From DASWED01 sp036394995 (GTDB lineage: Bacteria > Actinomycetota > UBA4738 > JACQTL01): DNA of 38,935 nucleotides. The notes under the pieces were generated by a model. The model was given only the letters and a program-made list of their open reading frames with translations. It did no database searches and was not told the origin of the DNA. Both the position numbers and the translations under genes were made by a program. Location: assembly GCA_036394995.1 (NCBI GenBank), contig DASWED010000029.1, forward strand, positions 1 to 38,935. The letters run 5' to 3'. This document shows positions 6,084 to 14,264 of the stretch, one piece after another. Numbering within the stretch: position 1 is the first letter of the stretch; each line of letters opens with the position of its first letter.

Positions 6084-7370
6084 TCAGCCGAACAGGCCGA
6101 AGAAGGCGTCGAGGGTGAGCTCCACCGCGCCGCCGACCCCCCGAACCCACCACGGGGTGCCCGAGGCGGAGCCGGCCCCGCCCTCCGGAGCGCCGGCCGC
6201 CACCAGCGGCACGGACCCGACGGCGAGGCCGCCGGAGCGGAACGAGATGGTGCCGATCCTGTCGCCCGCCCCGACCGGGAGGACGACCCCGGGGAGGATC
6301 CTGACCGTCCGGTGGACCCCCGCGGCGACGGCCGCGGGGAGGAGTCGCTCCAGGCCCCGCGCGGCCTCCACCGGGATGCGCTGGGTCCCGACCGGGACCG
6401 CAGGGAAGGTCTGGCCCCGCTGCACCAGGGTCTTCTCGGTGTACGCGGTGAAGCCGTAGTCGAGGAGCGCCGCGGCGTCGTCGAACGAGTCCTGCGACGA
6501 GGGGTCACCGAGGACGACCGCCACGAGACCGCGGCCGGCGCGCTTCGCGGTCGCCACCAGGCAGAACCCCGCGGCCGACGTGTATCCCGTCTTCACGCCG
6601 CTCCCCCCGGCGTACAGCCACAGCAGCACGTTGCGGTTCTGGACCCTCCGGTCGGGCCCCGACGGCGCGGGGATCGTGTCGAACTTCGCCCCCACGATCC
6701 GGGCCAGCTCAGGCACGGCCATGGCTGCCCGGGTGATCTCGGCCATCTCCCGGGGCGTGGAGTGGCCCCGGTCGTCGAGCCCGTTCGGCGAGTAGAACAC
6801 CGTGTGCTCCAGGCCCATGTCCCGGGCGCTCCGGTTCATGTCCTCCACGAACGCGTCCTCCGATCCGGACACGTGGTCGGCCAGGGCGATCGCCGCGTCG
6901 TTCGACGACTGGAGCATCAGCGCGAACAGGAGGTCCTGCACGGAGATGCGCTCCCCCTCCAGGAGTCCCAGCTCCGAGAACCCCGCCCCGGCCCGCCCCT
7001 CCGCCGCGGCGTCGTCCCCCACGGTCACCACATCGGTCGGGTCGGCCCGCCGCAGGACCAGCAGCGCGGTCATGATCTTCGTGGTGCTGGCCAGGGACCG
7101 CTCCGCGTCGGGGTCCTGTGCGAACAGGATCTGGCCCGTCTCCAGGTCCTCCAGGACGGCCGCGGCCGCGTCCAGGTCCGGCGGATCGGTCGACGCCGGC
7201 GGCGTGTTGAGCACCGTGGGGAACGGCGACGGCGAGACGCACACTCCGCTCCCCCCCGGGCACGGGACCGGCACCGGGGTCGGCGGCGGGGTGGACGTGC
7301 CGGCCCGCGCTCCCGGCGCACCTGCCAGCAGGGTGAGCGCGACGAGCAGCGGAGCGGTGAGGCGGCGCAC
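6084..7370 (-). CDS. D-alanyl-D-alanine carboxypeptidase (PBP5-type, S11)
   Basis: Trims the terminal D-Ala of peptidoglycan stem peptides on the outer side of the membrane. The 428 residues begin with a signal peptide (MRRLTAPLLVALTLLAGAPG, cleavage near ARA) and a Thr/Pro-rich linker to about 60. The penicillin-binding motifs are all present: STTK (S95, K98), SSN (155-157) and KTG (260-262). The domain after ~290 resembles the PBP5 C-terminal beta domain, and the last residues (VELTLDAFFGLF) could be a membrane-binding amphipathic helix. The start is GTG 7370, 6 nt after TAACCT, a leaderless pattern. Active by motif content; substrate range unknown. Confidence 0.93.
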   Translation of the reverse strand: MRRLTAPLLVALTLLAGAPGARAGTSTPPPTPVPVPCPGGSGVCVSPSPFPTVLNTPPASTDPPDLDAAAAVLEDLETGQILFAQDPDAERSLASTTKIMTALLVLRRADPTDVVTVGDDAAAEGRAGAGFSELGLLEGERISVQDLLFALMLQSSNDAAIALADHVSGSEDAFVEDMNRSARDMGLEHTVFYSPNGLDDRGHSTPREMAEITRAAMAVPELARIVGAKFDTIPAPSGPDRRVQNRNVLLWLYAGGSGVKTGYTSAAGFCLVATAKRAGRGLVAVVLGDPSSQDSFDDAAALLDYGFTAYTEKTLVQRGQTFPAVPVGTQRIPVEAARGLERLLPAAVAAGVHRTVRILPGVVLPVGAGDRIGTISFRSGGLAVGSVPLVAAGAPEGGAGSASGTPWWVRGVGGAVELTLDAFFGLFG

Positions 7371-7376
7371 GGCCGA

Positions 7377-7382
7377 AGGTTA
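7377..7382 (-). promoter_or_regulatory. -10 box for the carboxypeptidase gene
   Basis: TAACCT on the minus strand, 6 nt before GTG 7370, no Shine-Dalgarno. Confidence 0.4.
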
Positions 7383-7401
7383 CCGGGGTTTCCGGGGGGA
7401 A

Positions 7402-7424
7402 TTCGGGGGGCGGAGCCCCCCGAA
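7402..7424 (-). terminator. Perfect GC hairpin between MerR and carboxypeptidase genes
   Basis: Arms TTCGGGGGGC and GCCCCCCGAA pair perfectly around a GGA loop. No T-run. Such hairpins act as terminators or as dispersed repeats in high-GC genomes. Confidence 0.6.
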
Positions 7425-7433
7425 CCGGAGGGT

Positions 7434-7458
7434 GATTCGGCGGCTCAGCCGGCGAATC
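7434..7458 (-). repeat. Second hairpin overlapping the MerR stop codon
   Basis: GATTCGGCGGCT and AGCCGGCGAATC form 12-bp arms with one mismatch around a single C. It overlaps the first bases of the MerR stop and sits 9 nt from the hairpin at 7402-7424. Both share a TTCGG.../...CGAA frame, so they may be related repeats. Confidence 0.5.
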
Positions 7459-8161
7459 AACCCTCGTTCAGGTACTGCCGGAGGTTCGTTCGGAGGAGGG
7501 CCTGCTTCAGCTTCCGGGACAACCGGGCCAGGTCGGTGAGGGACTCCACCGCGGCCTTTCGAGCATCGGGGTTCCGCTGCCGGAGCATCGGCAGGATGAT
7601 CGCCTCGAACAGGCTGGCCTCGCGCTGCGAGAAGTGCTGGTACATCGTGAGGTGCCGGGGCTCCACGCCGTACCGGAAGAAGTCCTTCACGATCGACAGC
7701 ACGAGGTAGTCGTCCCCGTCGTAGTACGGCGTGCCGTCGGTGCCGTGGATGCACAGCAGCCCGTACCTCTCGAGCTCCTTGATCCGCTCGCGGTCCACGC
7801 CGGTGGACGACGCCATCTCCTCGATCGACATCTGCAACCCCGCTGCGGGCTCGGCCAGCTCCTCGTCCGGCTCCCGGACCGTGGGCTCCGCCGCATCCTC
7901 GCCCTCGGCCTCCCGCCGGGCCAACCGCTCGCGGATCACCTTGAGCGGCAGGTACTCGTCGCGCTGGAGCTTGAGGATCTGGCGGAGGCGCTCCACGTCC
8001 TGCTCGTAGAACTTCCGGTAGCCCGACGCGGTGCGCTCGGGCTCGATCAGCCCCTCGCCCTCCAGGAACCGGATCTTCGAGATCGTGATGTCCGGGAACT
8101 CGGTCTTGAGGGCCAGCAGGACCTCACCGATCGACATGTACGTGCGCGTGGCCATGGCCAT
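7457..8161 (-). CDS. MerR-family regulator (Rv1828/FtsR-like)
   Basis: A 234-residue MerR-type regulator. The N-terminal HTH spans about 9-75 (YMSIGEVLLALKTEFPDITISKIRFLEGEGLI, then RTASGYRKFY), the arrangement of the Rv1828/FtsR group. A second helical module follows an acidic linker, from about 118 (MSIEEMASSTGVDRERIKELERYGLL), so it looks like a tandem-domain MerR. ATG 8161 overlaps the FHA gene stop (TGATG), so it is coupled to it, as garA and Rv1828 are adjacent in Mycobacterium. FtsR controls ftsZ in Corynebacterium; that role here is inference. Confidence 0.9.
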   Translation of the reverse strand: MAMATRTYMSIGEVLLALKTEFPDITISKIRFLEGEGLIEPERTASGYRKFYEQDVERLRQILKLQRDEYLPLKVIRERLARREAEGEDAAEPTVREPDEELAEPAAGLQMSIEEMASSTGVDRERIKELERYGLLCIHGTDGTPYYDGDDYLVLSIVKDFFRYGVEPRHLTMYQHFSQREASLFEAIILPMLRQRNPDARKAAVESLTDLARLSRKLKQALLRTNLRQYLNEG

Positions 8162-8619
8162 CACTCCCCCGCGAAGAAGACCAGCTTGAACTTGCCGATC
8201 TGCAGCTCGTCCCCGGAGGCGAGTTCGCTCTCGTCGACGCGCTGCCGGTTCACGTAGGTCCCGTTGAGGCTGCCGTTGTCGTGGAGGTAGAAGCGGTGGT
8301 CGCGGCGCCGGATCTCCGCGTGGCGCCGCGACACCGTGACGTCGTCCAGGAAGATGTCGCTCTCGGGGTGGCGGCCGGCGGTGGTGACGTCCTTGTCGAT
8401 CAGGAAGTTCGAACCCGCGTTGGGGCCCCGCTTCACCACCAGGAGGGCCTGACCGGGCTCCAGCTCGTCCAGAGGAAGAGCCATCTCCTCCCCGGTCTCC
8501 TCCTCGACCTCCACCGGGGCGAACGTGAGGGTGCCCTCGTCCTGCAGTGGAGCGCCGCAGTTCAGGCAGAACTTCGCGTCCTCGGGGTTTCGATGTCGAC
8601 ATCTCGGACAGAGCACCAT
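8161..8619 (-). CDS. garA: GarA-like FHA domain protein with N-terminal zinc ribbon
   Basis: A 152-residue phosphothreonine-binding protein. Cysteines C4, C7, C18 and C21 form a zinc ribbon; an acidic linker follows; and residues 57-148 are an FHA domain with GRH (82-84), SRRH (97-100) and NGSLNGTYVN (115-124). In Mycobacterium GarA is phosphorylated at an N-terminal TT pair by Ser/Thr kinases and then controls 2-oxoglutarate and glutamate enzymes. Here EGTLTF (28-33) has T30 and T32 in the matching place, but the zinc ribbon is not part of mycobacterial GarA as I remember it. A consensus promoter and GGGAGG precede ATG 8619. Naming is by synteny with gcvH and MerR. Confidence 0.85.
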   Translation of the reverse strand: MVLCPRCRHRNPEDAKFCLNCGAPLQDEGTLTFAPVEVEEETGEEMALPLDELEPGQALLVVKRGPNAGSNFLIDKDVTTAGRHPESDIFLDDVTVSRRHAEIRRRDHRFYLHDNGSLNGTYVNRQRVDESELASGDELQIGKFKLVFFAGE

Positions 8620-8643
8620 CGGCCTCCCGATGCAGTCACGTTC

Positions 8644-8666
8644 GCCCGAAGGTCGAGACTTCGGGC
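8644..8666 (-). promoter_or_regulatory. Stem-loop in the garA leader
   Basis: GCCCGAAG and CTTCGGGC are perfect 8-bp arms around a 7-nt loop. It lies between the predicted transcription start (about 8669) and the Shine-Dalgarno GGGAGG of garA, so it would form at the 5' end of the mRNA and could affect stability or translation. Confidence 0.5.
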
Positions 8667-8675
8667 AGGAAAAGG

Positions 8676-8705
8676 ACTGTAACGCCGCACTCGAGGTGAA
8701 GTCAA
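8676..8705 (-). promoter_or_regulatory. Promoter of the garA-MerR operon
   Basis: On the minus strand TTGACT (8700-8705) and TACAGT (8676-8681) are spaced 18 bp. It shares the TACAGT -10 with the promoter of the other MerR gene at 4859. Confidence 0.7.
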
Positions 8706-8803
8706 CGACAACCGGGGGAATGGTTCGGCCGAAGGCTGAAGCCGACCCCTCATCTCAGGCGCGGGGGGCGAACGGAACGAGGACCGGCCGGGCCGGGTGA
8801 TCC

Positions 8804-9208
8804 CTATCCCTGGTCCTGTCCCTGGACCTCGGCGACGTACGAGGCGTAGGCCTCGGCGTCCAGCAGGCCGTCCAACGAGCCGCCGTCCGCCACCTCGATG
8901 GCGATCATCCAGCCGTCCCCGTAGGGGTCGGAGTTGACGAGCTCCGGGCGTTCCTCCAGCTGGGCGTTGCGCTCGATGACCGTGCCCGACACCGGCGCGT
9001 ACACGTCGGACACCGATTTCGTGGACTCGACCTCCCCGAAGGGCCGGCCGCCGGTGACCTCGGTCCCGGTCTCGGGGATGTCCACGTAGACCACGTCGCC
9101 CAGGGCGTCCTGCGCGTAGTCCGTGATCCCCACCCGGACGCGGCCGTCGCCTTCCGTTCGGGCCCACTCGTGCTCCTTGGTGTACCTCAGGTCGTCCGGG
9201 TAGTTCAC
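8804..9208 (-). CDS. gcvH: Glycine cleavage system H protein
   Basis: The 134-residue lipoyl carrier that shuttles the aminomethyl group from GcvPA/PB to GcvT. It starts VNYPDDLRYTKEHEW, the classic N-terminus. K64 in VESTKSVSDVYAPVSG is the lipoylated lysine. GTG 9208 has AGGAG 7 nt upstream and begins 4 nt after the stop of the nucleotidyltransferase gene, so it rides on that operon rather than with gcvP. Upstream in-frame codons to 9250 lie inside the previous gene and lack family similarity. Its location beside garA and the MerR gene equals Rv1826 in Mycobacterium. Confidence 0.96.
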   Translation of the reverse strand: MNYPDDLRYTKEHEWARTEGDGRVRVGITDYAQDALGDVVYVDIPETGTEVTGGRPFGEVESTKSVSDVYAPVSGTVIERNAQLEERPELVNSDPYGDGWMIAIEVADGGSLDGLLDAEAYASYVAEVQGQDQG

Positions 9209-9212
9209 CTCG

Positions 9213-11705
9213 TCACTCCTTGAGCTTCTCGACCATCTCCGAATACTCACGGGCCAGGGCCTCCGCTTCCTCGGAGGACCCGGCCTCGGCCCACACTCGC
9301 ACGACGGGCTCCTGGGGGTGCGGGGCCACCAGCGCCCAGTCTTCGCCCCGGAACACCTTCACGCCGTCGGTGGTGTCGGCCCCCTCGCCGTTCACGCGCT
9401 CCAGCAGCTGGCGCATGACGGTCCCCTTCGCCTCCCACGGCGTGGCGACGTCGCGCCGGACCACGTGCGCGGAGGGTATCCGATCCACCACGTCGGCCAG
9501 CGCGCACTGCTGGCGCGCCAGCAGCTCGAGGAGCTTGGCCAGGCTCATCATGCCGTCGTACGCGGCCAGGAACTCCGGGAACATGTACCCGCCGCCCTCC
9601 GCCCCGGCGAACACCACCCCGCGCTCGTCGGCCGCCCCCATGAGGGCCGCCGCGGAGATCCGGGTCCACACCACCTCACCCCCCTGCGCCCGGACGATCC
9701 GTTCGGCCACCCGGGAGGTCACCACCGGGACGGCGATCCGGGGATACGGAGTGGCCCGGGCCACCAGGTCCACGAACGCCAGCAGGGCCTCCCGCTGGCC
9801 CAGGACCCGTCCCCGTTCGTCCACCAGCCGGATCCGCTCGCCGGTGGAGTCGAACAGCACCCCCAGCGTGGCGCCGCTGCCGGTGACCAGGCGCTGGAGC
9901 TCGACCAGGTTCCTCTCCAGCCCCTCCTCCGTGACGACCGCGTGCTCCTCGTCGAGGGTGGCGTTCACGGCCAGGACCTCGGCCCCCAGGCTCCCCAGCA
10001 CGGACGGCCCGGTGAGCACCGTGCTCCCGAACCCGTAGTCCACCACGAGCTTGGGCCTGCTCCCCCGGACGGCGCTCGCATCCACGGAGTTCAGCAGTTC
10101 CCGCACGTAGTACTCCCGGCCCCGGGCCGGGAACGACAGCTCCCCGATCTCGTGGTGGAAGGCCCTGCGGAGGTCGTCCCGGTAGAAGATCCGCTCCACC
10201 TTGCGCTGGGTCGCCGGGTCGATGTCGACGCCCCGGCCGTCGAAGAACTGGATCTCCACGGACGCGGGGTCCTGGGGCGCCGTCCGGACGGCCAGCCCGC
10301 CGTTGCCGCGGGCCGAACGGGCGTAGAACCGCGCCACCGGGACGGGAGCCAGCTCCAGGTCGTGCACGTGCACGCCGGCCGCGTTCGCCCCCGCGACCAT
10401 GGCCCGCTTGATGATCCGGGCCGTGCGGGTCACGTCCCGCGAGGCCACCACCACCGAGCGCTTCGGCAGGGCGCTGGCGAAGGCCATCGCCAGGCGCAGC
10501 GCCATCTCGGGGGTGACGTCGATGTTCACGAGGCCGGCCACCCCTCGATCTCCGAACAGGCCCCGGCTCCCCCTCGACTCCCAGATGATGCTCTGCGTCA
10601 CCAGGGCCCCCGGCTCCACGATCTTGAAGGGGTACACCTTCACTCGAGGGTTGAGGACCGAGCCCTCCCCGATCTTGCATTCGTCGGCCACCACCACGCC
10701 CTCGTCGAGCCGGGCCCCCCGCCCGATGTCGGTGTTGTTGCCGACCACGCACCCCCGGAGGCTGGCCGACGGTCCGATGTAGGCGTTGTCGTGGACGATG
10801 GCCCGATGCACGAACGCGCCGCCCTTCACCACCGCGTTCGCCCCCAGCACGGTGTGCTCCCGGACCTCCGCGGGGGCCTCGATCCGGCTGTTCGGGCCGA
10901 TGAACACGGGGCCCGTGACCTTGGCCCCGGGCTCGATCTCCGCGTCCTGGCCCAGGAAGATGCCGCCCTCCAGCTCGAACCCGCCCACCTCCAGCCGGAC
11001 CTTGCGGTCCAGCACGTCGCGATGGACCTCCAGGTAGGACTCGAGGGTTCCCACGTCCGTCCACTCGCCCCGGGCGACGTGGCCGTACATGGGGAGCCCC
11101 TTGTCCAGGAGCAGCGGGAACAGGTCGTGGGCAAAGTCGAACTCCTCCCCCTGCGGGATGAACGACAGGACCTCGGGCTCGATGACGTAGATCCCTGTGT
11201 TGATCTGGTCGCTGAACACCTCGCCCCAGCCCGGCTTCTCCAGGAACCGTTCGATGCGCCCGTCCTCGGCGGTGATCACGATCCCGAACTCCAGGGGGTC
11301 GGGGACCCGCTTCAGGACCACCGTGACCGCGGCCTCCCGTTCGCGATGGAACCGGACCACCTCGGCGAGGTCGAAGTCGGTGACGGCGTCGCCCGAGATC
11401 ACCAGGAAGGTCTCCGTGAGCTCCGGCTCGGCGTTCTTCACGCTCCCGGCGGTGCCCAGGGGCTGCTCCTCGGTGGCGTACGTGAGGTTGAGGTCGAGGT
11501 CCGAGCCGTCGCCGAAGAAGTTCCGGATGACGCTCGCCAGGAACTGCACCGTCACCACCACGTCGGTGAACCCGTGGCGGCGGAGCAGCCGCAGGATGTG
11601 CTGCATCATGGGTTCGCCCACGATCGGCAGCATCGGCTTGGGCTGGTTGCTGGTGAGCGGACGGAGTCGGGTGCCCTGCCCCCCGGCCATGACGACGGCC
11701 TTCAT
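9213..11705 (-). CDS. NDP-sugar nucleotidyltransferase fused to LbH and degenerate phosphomutase domains
   Basis: An 830-residue three-domain protein. Residues 1-235 are a sugar-nucleotide transferase (AGGQGTRLRPLT at 7-18, FLEKP at 154-158, WTDVGT at 215-220), likely making GDP-mannose or a related nucleotide sugar. Residues ~245-370 are left-handed beta-helix hexapeptide repeats. Residues ~380-830 have the alpha-D-phosphohexomutase fold, but the catalytic loop TASHNP reads TAPQDP (475-480) and the metal loop DGDGDR reads DSTGER (619-624), so mutase activity is unlikely. Such 'mannose-1-phosphate guanylyltransferase' fusions occur in actinobacteria and cyanobacteria. ATG 11705 follows TATGAT by 9 nt. 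The sugar specificity cannot be read from sequence. Confidence 0.88.
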   Translation of the reverse strand: MKAVVMAGGQGTRLRPLTSNQPKPMLPIVGEPMMQHILRLLRRHGFTDVVVTVQFLASVIRNFFGDGSDLDLNLTYATEEQPLGTAGSVKNAEPELTETFLVISGDAVTDFDLAEVVRFHREREAAVTVVLKRVPDPLEFGIVITAEDGRIERFLEKPGWGEVFSDQINTGIYVIEPEVLSFIPQGEEFDFAHDLFPLLLDKGLPMYGHVARGEWTDVGTLESYLEVHRDVLDRKVRLEVGGFELEGGIFLGQDAEIEPGAKVTGPVFIGPNSRIEAPAEVREHTVLGANAVVKGGAFVHRAIVHDNAYIGPSASLRGCVVGNNTDIGRGARLDEGVVVADECKIGEGSVLNPRVKVYPFKIVEPGALVTQSIIWESRGSRGLFGDRGVAGLVNIDVTPEMALRLAMAFASALPKRSVVVASRDVTRTARIIKRAMVAGANAAGVHVHDLELAPVPVARFYARSARGNGGLAVRTAPQDPASVEIQFFDGRGVDIDPATQRKVERIFYRDDLRRAFHHEIGELSFPARGREYYVRELLNSVDASAVRGSRPKLVVDYGFGSTVLTGPSVLGSLGAEVLAVNATLDEEHAVVTEEGLERNLVELQRLVTGSGATLGVLFDSTGERIRLVDERGRVLGQREALLAFVDLVARATPYPRIAVPVVTSRVAERIVRAQGGEVVWTRISAAALMGAADERGVVFAGAEGGGYMFPEFLAAYDGMMSLAKLLELLARQQCALADVVDRIPSAHVVRRDVATPWEAKGTVMRQLLERVNGEGADTTDGVKVFRGEDWALVAPHPQEPVVRVWAEAGSSEEAEALAREYSEMVEKLKE

Positions 11706-11714
11706 CGTCCGGCC

Positions 11715-11720
11715 ATCATA
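11715..11720 (-). promoter_or_regulatory. -10 box for the nucleotidyltransferase-gcvH operon
   Basis: TATGAT on the minus strand, 9 nt before ATG 11705, no Shine-Dalgarno. Confidence 0.5.
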
Positions 11721-11777
11721 GCCGGGCCCTGGAACCGGCCTCGGGGGGGTCGCCGGGAGCAGGACGCGCCACGGCTC

Positions 11778-12353
11778 TCACGAGGCCGTCGTGCGGAGCG
11801 CGTCGCGGAAGTCCCGGACGTACAGCGCGGTGGCGATGTAGTACTCGACGATCCCCACGCCGTAGGAGATCCACCCCAGCGCGAGGAGCGTGGCGTCGCC
11901 CCCCAGCCCGAAGTTCCCCCAGGCCACGGCGGGCACGGCGAACATCAGGCAGAACGTGGCCACCTTGCCGATGAACCGGACGTCGATCCGGCCCCCCCGC
12001 CGGAGCAGGAGCAGCCCGGCCACCAGGATCGCGGCGTCCCGGACCAGGATCAGCAGCGCGGCCCACAGCGGGAACGCGCCACGGGCCACCAGGGCGATGA
12101 GCGCCGCCGCGATGGCCAAGCGGTCCGCCACGGGGTCCAGGATCTTCCCCAGCTCGGTGACCTGACCGGTCCGCCGGGCCACCTGGCCGTCCACCCAGTC
12201 CGTGGACACCACCGCGGCCAGCAGGAGGAGCCCGGCGGCCTCGGTCCCGTGGTGCACCAGCAGCGCCACGAACACCGGGATCAGCAGGATGCGGGCGAAC
12301 GAGATCGCGTTCGGCACCGTCAGCACGCGCCGGGACGACATCCGGGTGGTCAT
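11778..12353 (-). CDS. CDP-alcohol phosphatidyltransferase (PgsA-like)
   Basis: A 191-residue integral membrane enzyme that transfers a phosphatidyl group from CDP-diacylglycerol to an alcohol, most likely glycerol-3-phosphate. The family signature D-G-x2-A-R-x8-G-x3-D-x3-D is complete: D55, G56, A59, R60, G69, D73, D77. About five to six hydrophobic helices follow. ATG 12353 has TAGGGT 10 nt upstream. In Mycobacterium a pgsA paralogue (Rv1822) sits in the same neighbourhood as gcvH and garA. The acceptor alcohol is not decided by sequence; cardiolipin synthase-type members share the motif. Confidence 0.88.
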   Translation of the reverse strand: MTTRMSSRRVLTVPNAISFARILLIPVFVALLVHHGTEAAGLLLLAAVVSTDWVDGQVARRTGQVTELGKILDPVADRLAIAAALIALVARGAFPLWAALLILVRDAAILVAGLLLLRRGGRIDVRFIGKVATFCLMFAVPAVAWGNFGLGGDATLLALGWISYGVGIVEYYIATALYVRDFRDALRTTAS

Positions 12354-12363
12354 GACCGGCCGG

Positions 12364-12369
12364 ACCCTA
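12364..12369 (-). promoter_or_regulatory. -10 box for the phosphatidyltransferase gene
   Basis: TAGGGT on the minus strand, 10 nt before ATG 12353, in the short gap after the membrane protein gene. Confidence 0.35.
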
Positions 12370-12383
12370 CCATCGGGCCCGCG

Positions 12384-14264
12384 TCACTCCGTGAAAGTCG
12401 GACCGGGCGGTGGCGGCTCGTCGTCCACCTCGAACGCGGCCGCCTCGGCCGGCAGCGACGCGTCGGCGGCATCCCGGCGCGTCAGGGGCCGGCGGATCAC
12501 CAGCCAGGTGGCCAGTGGGATCCCGATGTCGGAGAACCCGTTCGCGGCCCCCCGCGCCACGAAGTTCGAGGTGGGATGGGTGATCAGCAGCCACGCGAAC
12601 AGCGCGGTGGAGAGGACCAGGTATCCCAGGTACAGGGGGACGCGGGATTCCCGGGGGAACCGCGGGCTCGTGCCCGTGACGAAGGCCGAGTCGGCCAGCA
12701 GGGCGTACACGATGCCGAACACCAGCACGATGGCCGAGCCCAGGGCCAGGAACTGCAACGCCGTCCCCGCCAGGAACGCCACGAAGTCGCCGCGGGTGAA
12801 CGCCATCCATGAGAACAGGACCACCAGGCCGAGGGCCAGCGCCTCGTGGCGGTCGATCCGCGACCACCGCACCGCCAGGACCACCCCGATGGCCACCGTG
12901 AGGACGATGTCGAACAGCGGGTTGCTGAACTGGAACCGGATCCCGAACGCGTTGAGCACATAGAACGGCACGGTCCACGCCCCCACCAGGGCCAGCCCCA
13001 GCCCGAGCTCCACCCGCCGCTGGGTCCGTCCCCGGGCCAGGAGCCACACCCCGGTGAGCAGGACGAGCACCCACGGGATGGCCCGGGCTACGCCGGCGTG
13101 ACGGTTCGTGAACCGGGCGAGGGCGTTGACGAAGTGGAGCGCACCGGTGCTCTGCGTCTGGGTCGCGATCGACGCGCCGATGGTGGAGGCGAGCTCCACC
13201 ACGAACGCCACCAGGACCTCCGCGGCGATGGCGATGAAGATGATCTGTTCCTTCACCCCCTCCTCGCCGGCCTCGCTCGCCGGCCGCCGCCGGATGCGGC
13301 GACGCCACGCCACGGCCACGGCCAGCGTCAGGGCCACGGAGACCGCCACCCACACCAGGCCGGCCGGGGAGATGCGCAGGTACGTCCGCCACTGGTCCAG
13401 GTGGCGGACCAGCTGGATCCACAGCTTCGCCGCGATCAGCACGGCCACCCCGAACTTCACGGTCGCGGCCCTGAGGTCCCGCGCGGGCGACGTGACCGCG
13501 TTCGCGAAGTTGTAGGAGAAGTCCACCAGCACCGCGGTGGCCAGCAGGATGATCGGCTGGATCAGGACCGAGATCTCGTCGAACGACGCGTCGAGGATGA
13601 GCGTGGCCTGGTTCGCGATGCCGCTCGAGAAGTCGTGGAGGCCGATCCACAGCACGGACCCGAAGAACAGGCCCAGCGACGTCGCCAGCAGGGCCAGGGC
13701 CACGGGCTTCAGGCGCCGCCCCCAGGCCGGGCTCAGCTGGAGGAGGGCGGACACCACCACGACGCCGAGGGTTCCGAAGTACGAGCCCCGGTTGATCCCC
13801 GGGCTCCACCGCACGAGCAGGGACTCGCCGATCCCCCCGGACAGCGACCCCAGCGACCCGTTCACGATCAGGAACGCCAGCCCCCCGGCCAGGCCCACCG
13901 CGAGGCTTCCCCGGAGCGCCCCCCACAGGAACGCCAGCCATCCCGCGAACAGCGCCACGATCACGATCGGGAACAGCGTGAGCGGCACGAAGGTCCATCG
14001 GCCGCCGTCGTCCGCCAGCTGGATCAGCGTGGAGTGGCGGAAGGCGTTCCCGTACACCAGCGTCAGCAACAGCCCGATGAGCACCACCAGGGCGCCCACC
14101 GACAGCAGGCGCTCGGTGGCCGGCATCCCCTCCAGCCGGATCCGTCCCTGTTCGAACGGCTCGGCGAACAGCGTCCGGCCCACGGGGGTCAGGGCACGGT
14201 GGAGCCGGCCTCCGCGCAGGCGCCGGAGCACGCGGGCACGGTCGGAGCGGACCGATGCGCTCAT
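12384..14264 (-). CDS. Polytopic membrane protein of unknown family
   Basis: 626 residues with roughly 13-15 hydrophobic helices from about residue 50 to 600, a basic N-terminus (RSDRARVLRRLRGGRLHR) and a soluble acidic/Pro-rich C-terminal tail (VDDEPPPPGPTF). I see no transporter, glycosyltransferase or protease motif I can name. ATG 14264 overlaps the stop of the beta-propeller gene (ATGA), with GGAGG 4 nt upstream, so the pair is made together. The coupling suggests a membrane partner for the extracytoplasmic propeller. Segments such as FSYNFANAVTSPARDL between helices may be functional loops. Function unknown; the frame is certain from length, GC3 and coupling. Confidence 0.85.
   Translation of the reverse strand: MSASVRSDRARVLRRLRGGRLHRALTPVGRTLFAEPFEQGRIRLEGMPATERLLSVGALVVLIGLLLTLVYGNAFRHSTLIQLADDGGRWTFVPLTLFPIVIVALFAGWLAFLWGALRGSLAVGLAGGLAFLIVNGSLGSLSGGIGESLLVRWSPGINRGSYFGTLGVVVVSALLQLSPAWGRRLKPVALALLATSLGLFFGSVLWIGLHDFSSGIANQATLILDASFDEISVLIQPIILLATAVLVDFSYNFANAVTSPARDLRAATVKFGVAVLIAAKLWIQLVRHLDQWRTYLRISPAGLVWVAVSVALTLAVAVAWRRRIRRRPASEAGEEGVKEQIIFIAIAAEVLVAFVVELASTIGASIATQTQSTGALHFVNALARFTNRHAGVARAIPWVLVLLTGVWLLARGRTQRRVELGLGLALVGAWTVPFYVLNAFGIRFQFSNPLFDIVLTVAIGVVLAVRWSRIDRHEALALGLVVLFSWMAFTRGDFVAFLAGTALQFLALGSAIVLVFGIVYALLADSAFVTGTSPRFPRESRVPLYLGYLVLSTALFAWLLITHPTSNFVARGAANGFSDIGIPLATWLVIRRPLTRRDAADASLPAEAAAFEVDDEPPPPGPTFTE

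Noticed and set aside
6084..7370. Beta-lactamase instead of carboxypeptidase
   Set aside because: STTK, SSN and KTG spacing with a C-terminal beta domain and amphipathic tail fits PBP5-type S11 peptidases.
9318..12812. Very long open frames on the plus strand, such as 9318-12812, 15743-17402 or 31308-33419
   Set aside because: They mirror well-identified minus-strand genes and arise because high GC3 removes stop codons. Their translations are His/Arg/Pro/Gly-rich without any family motif.
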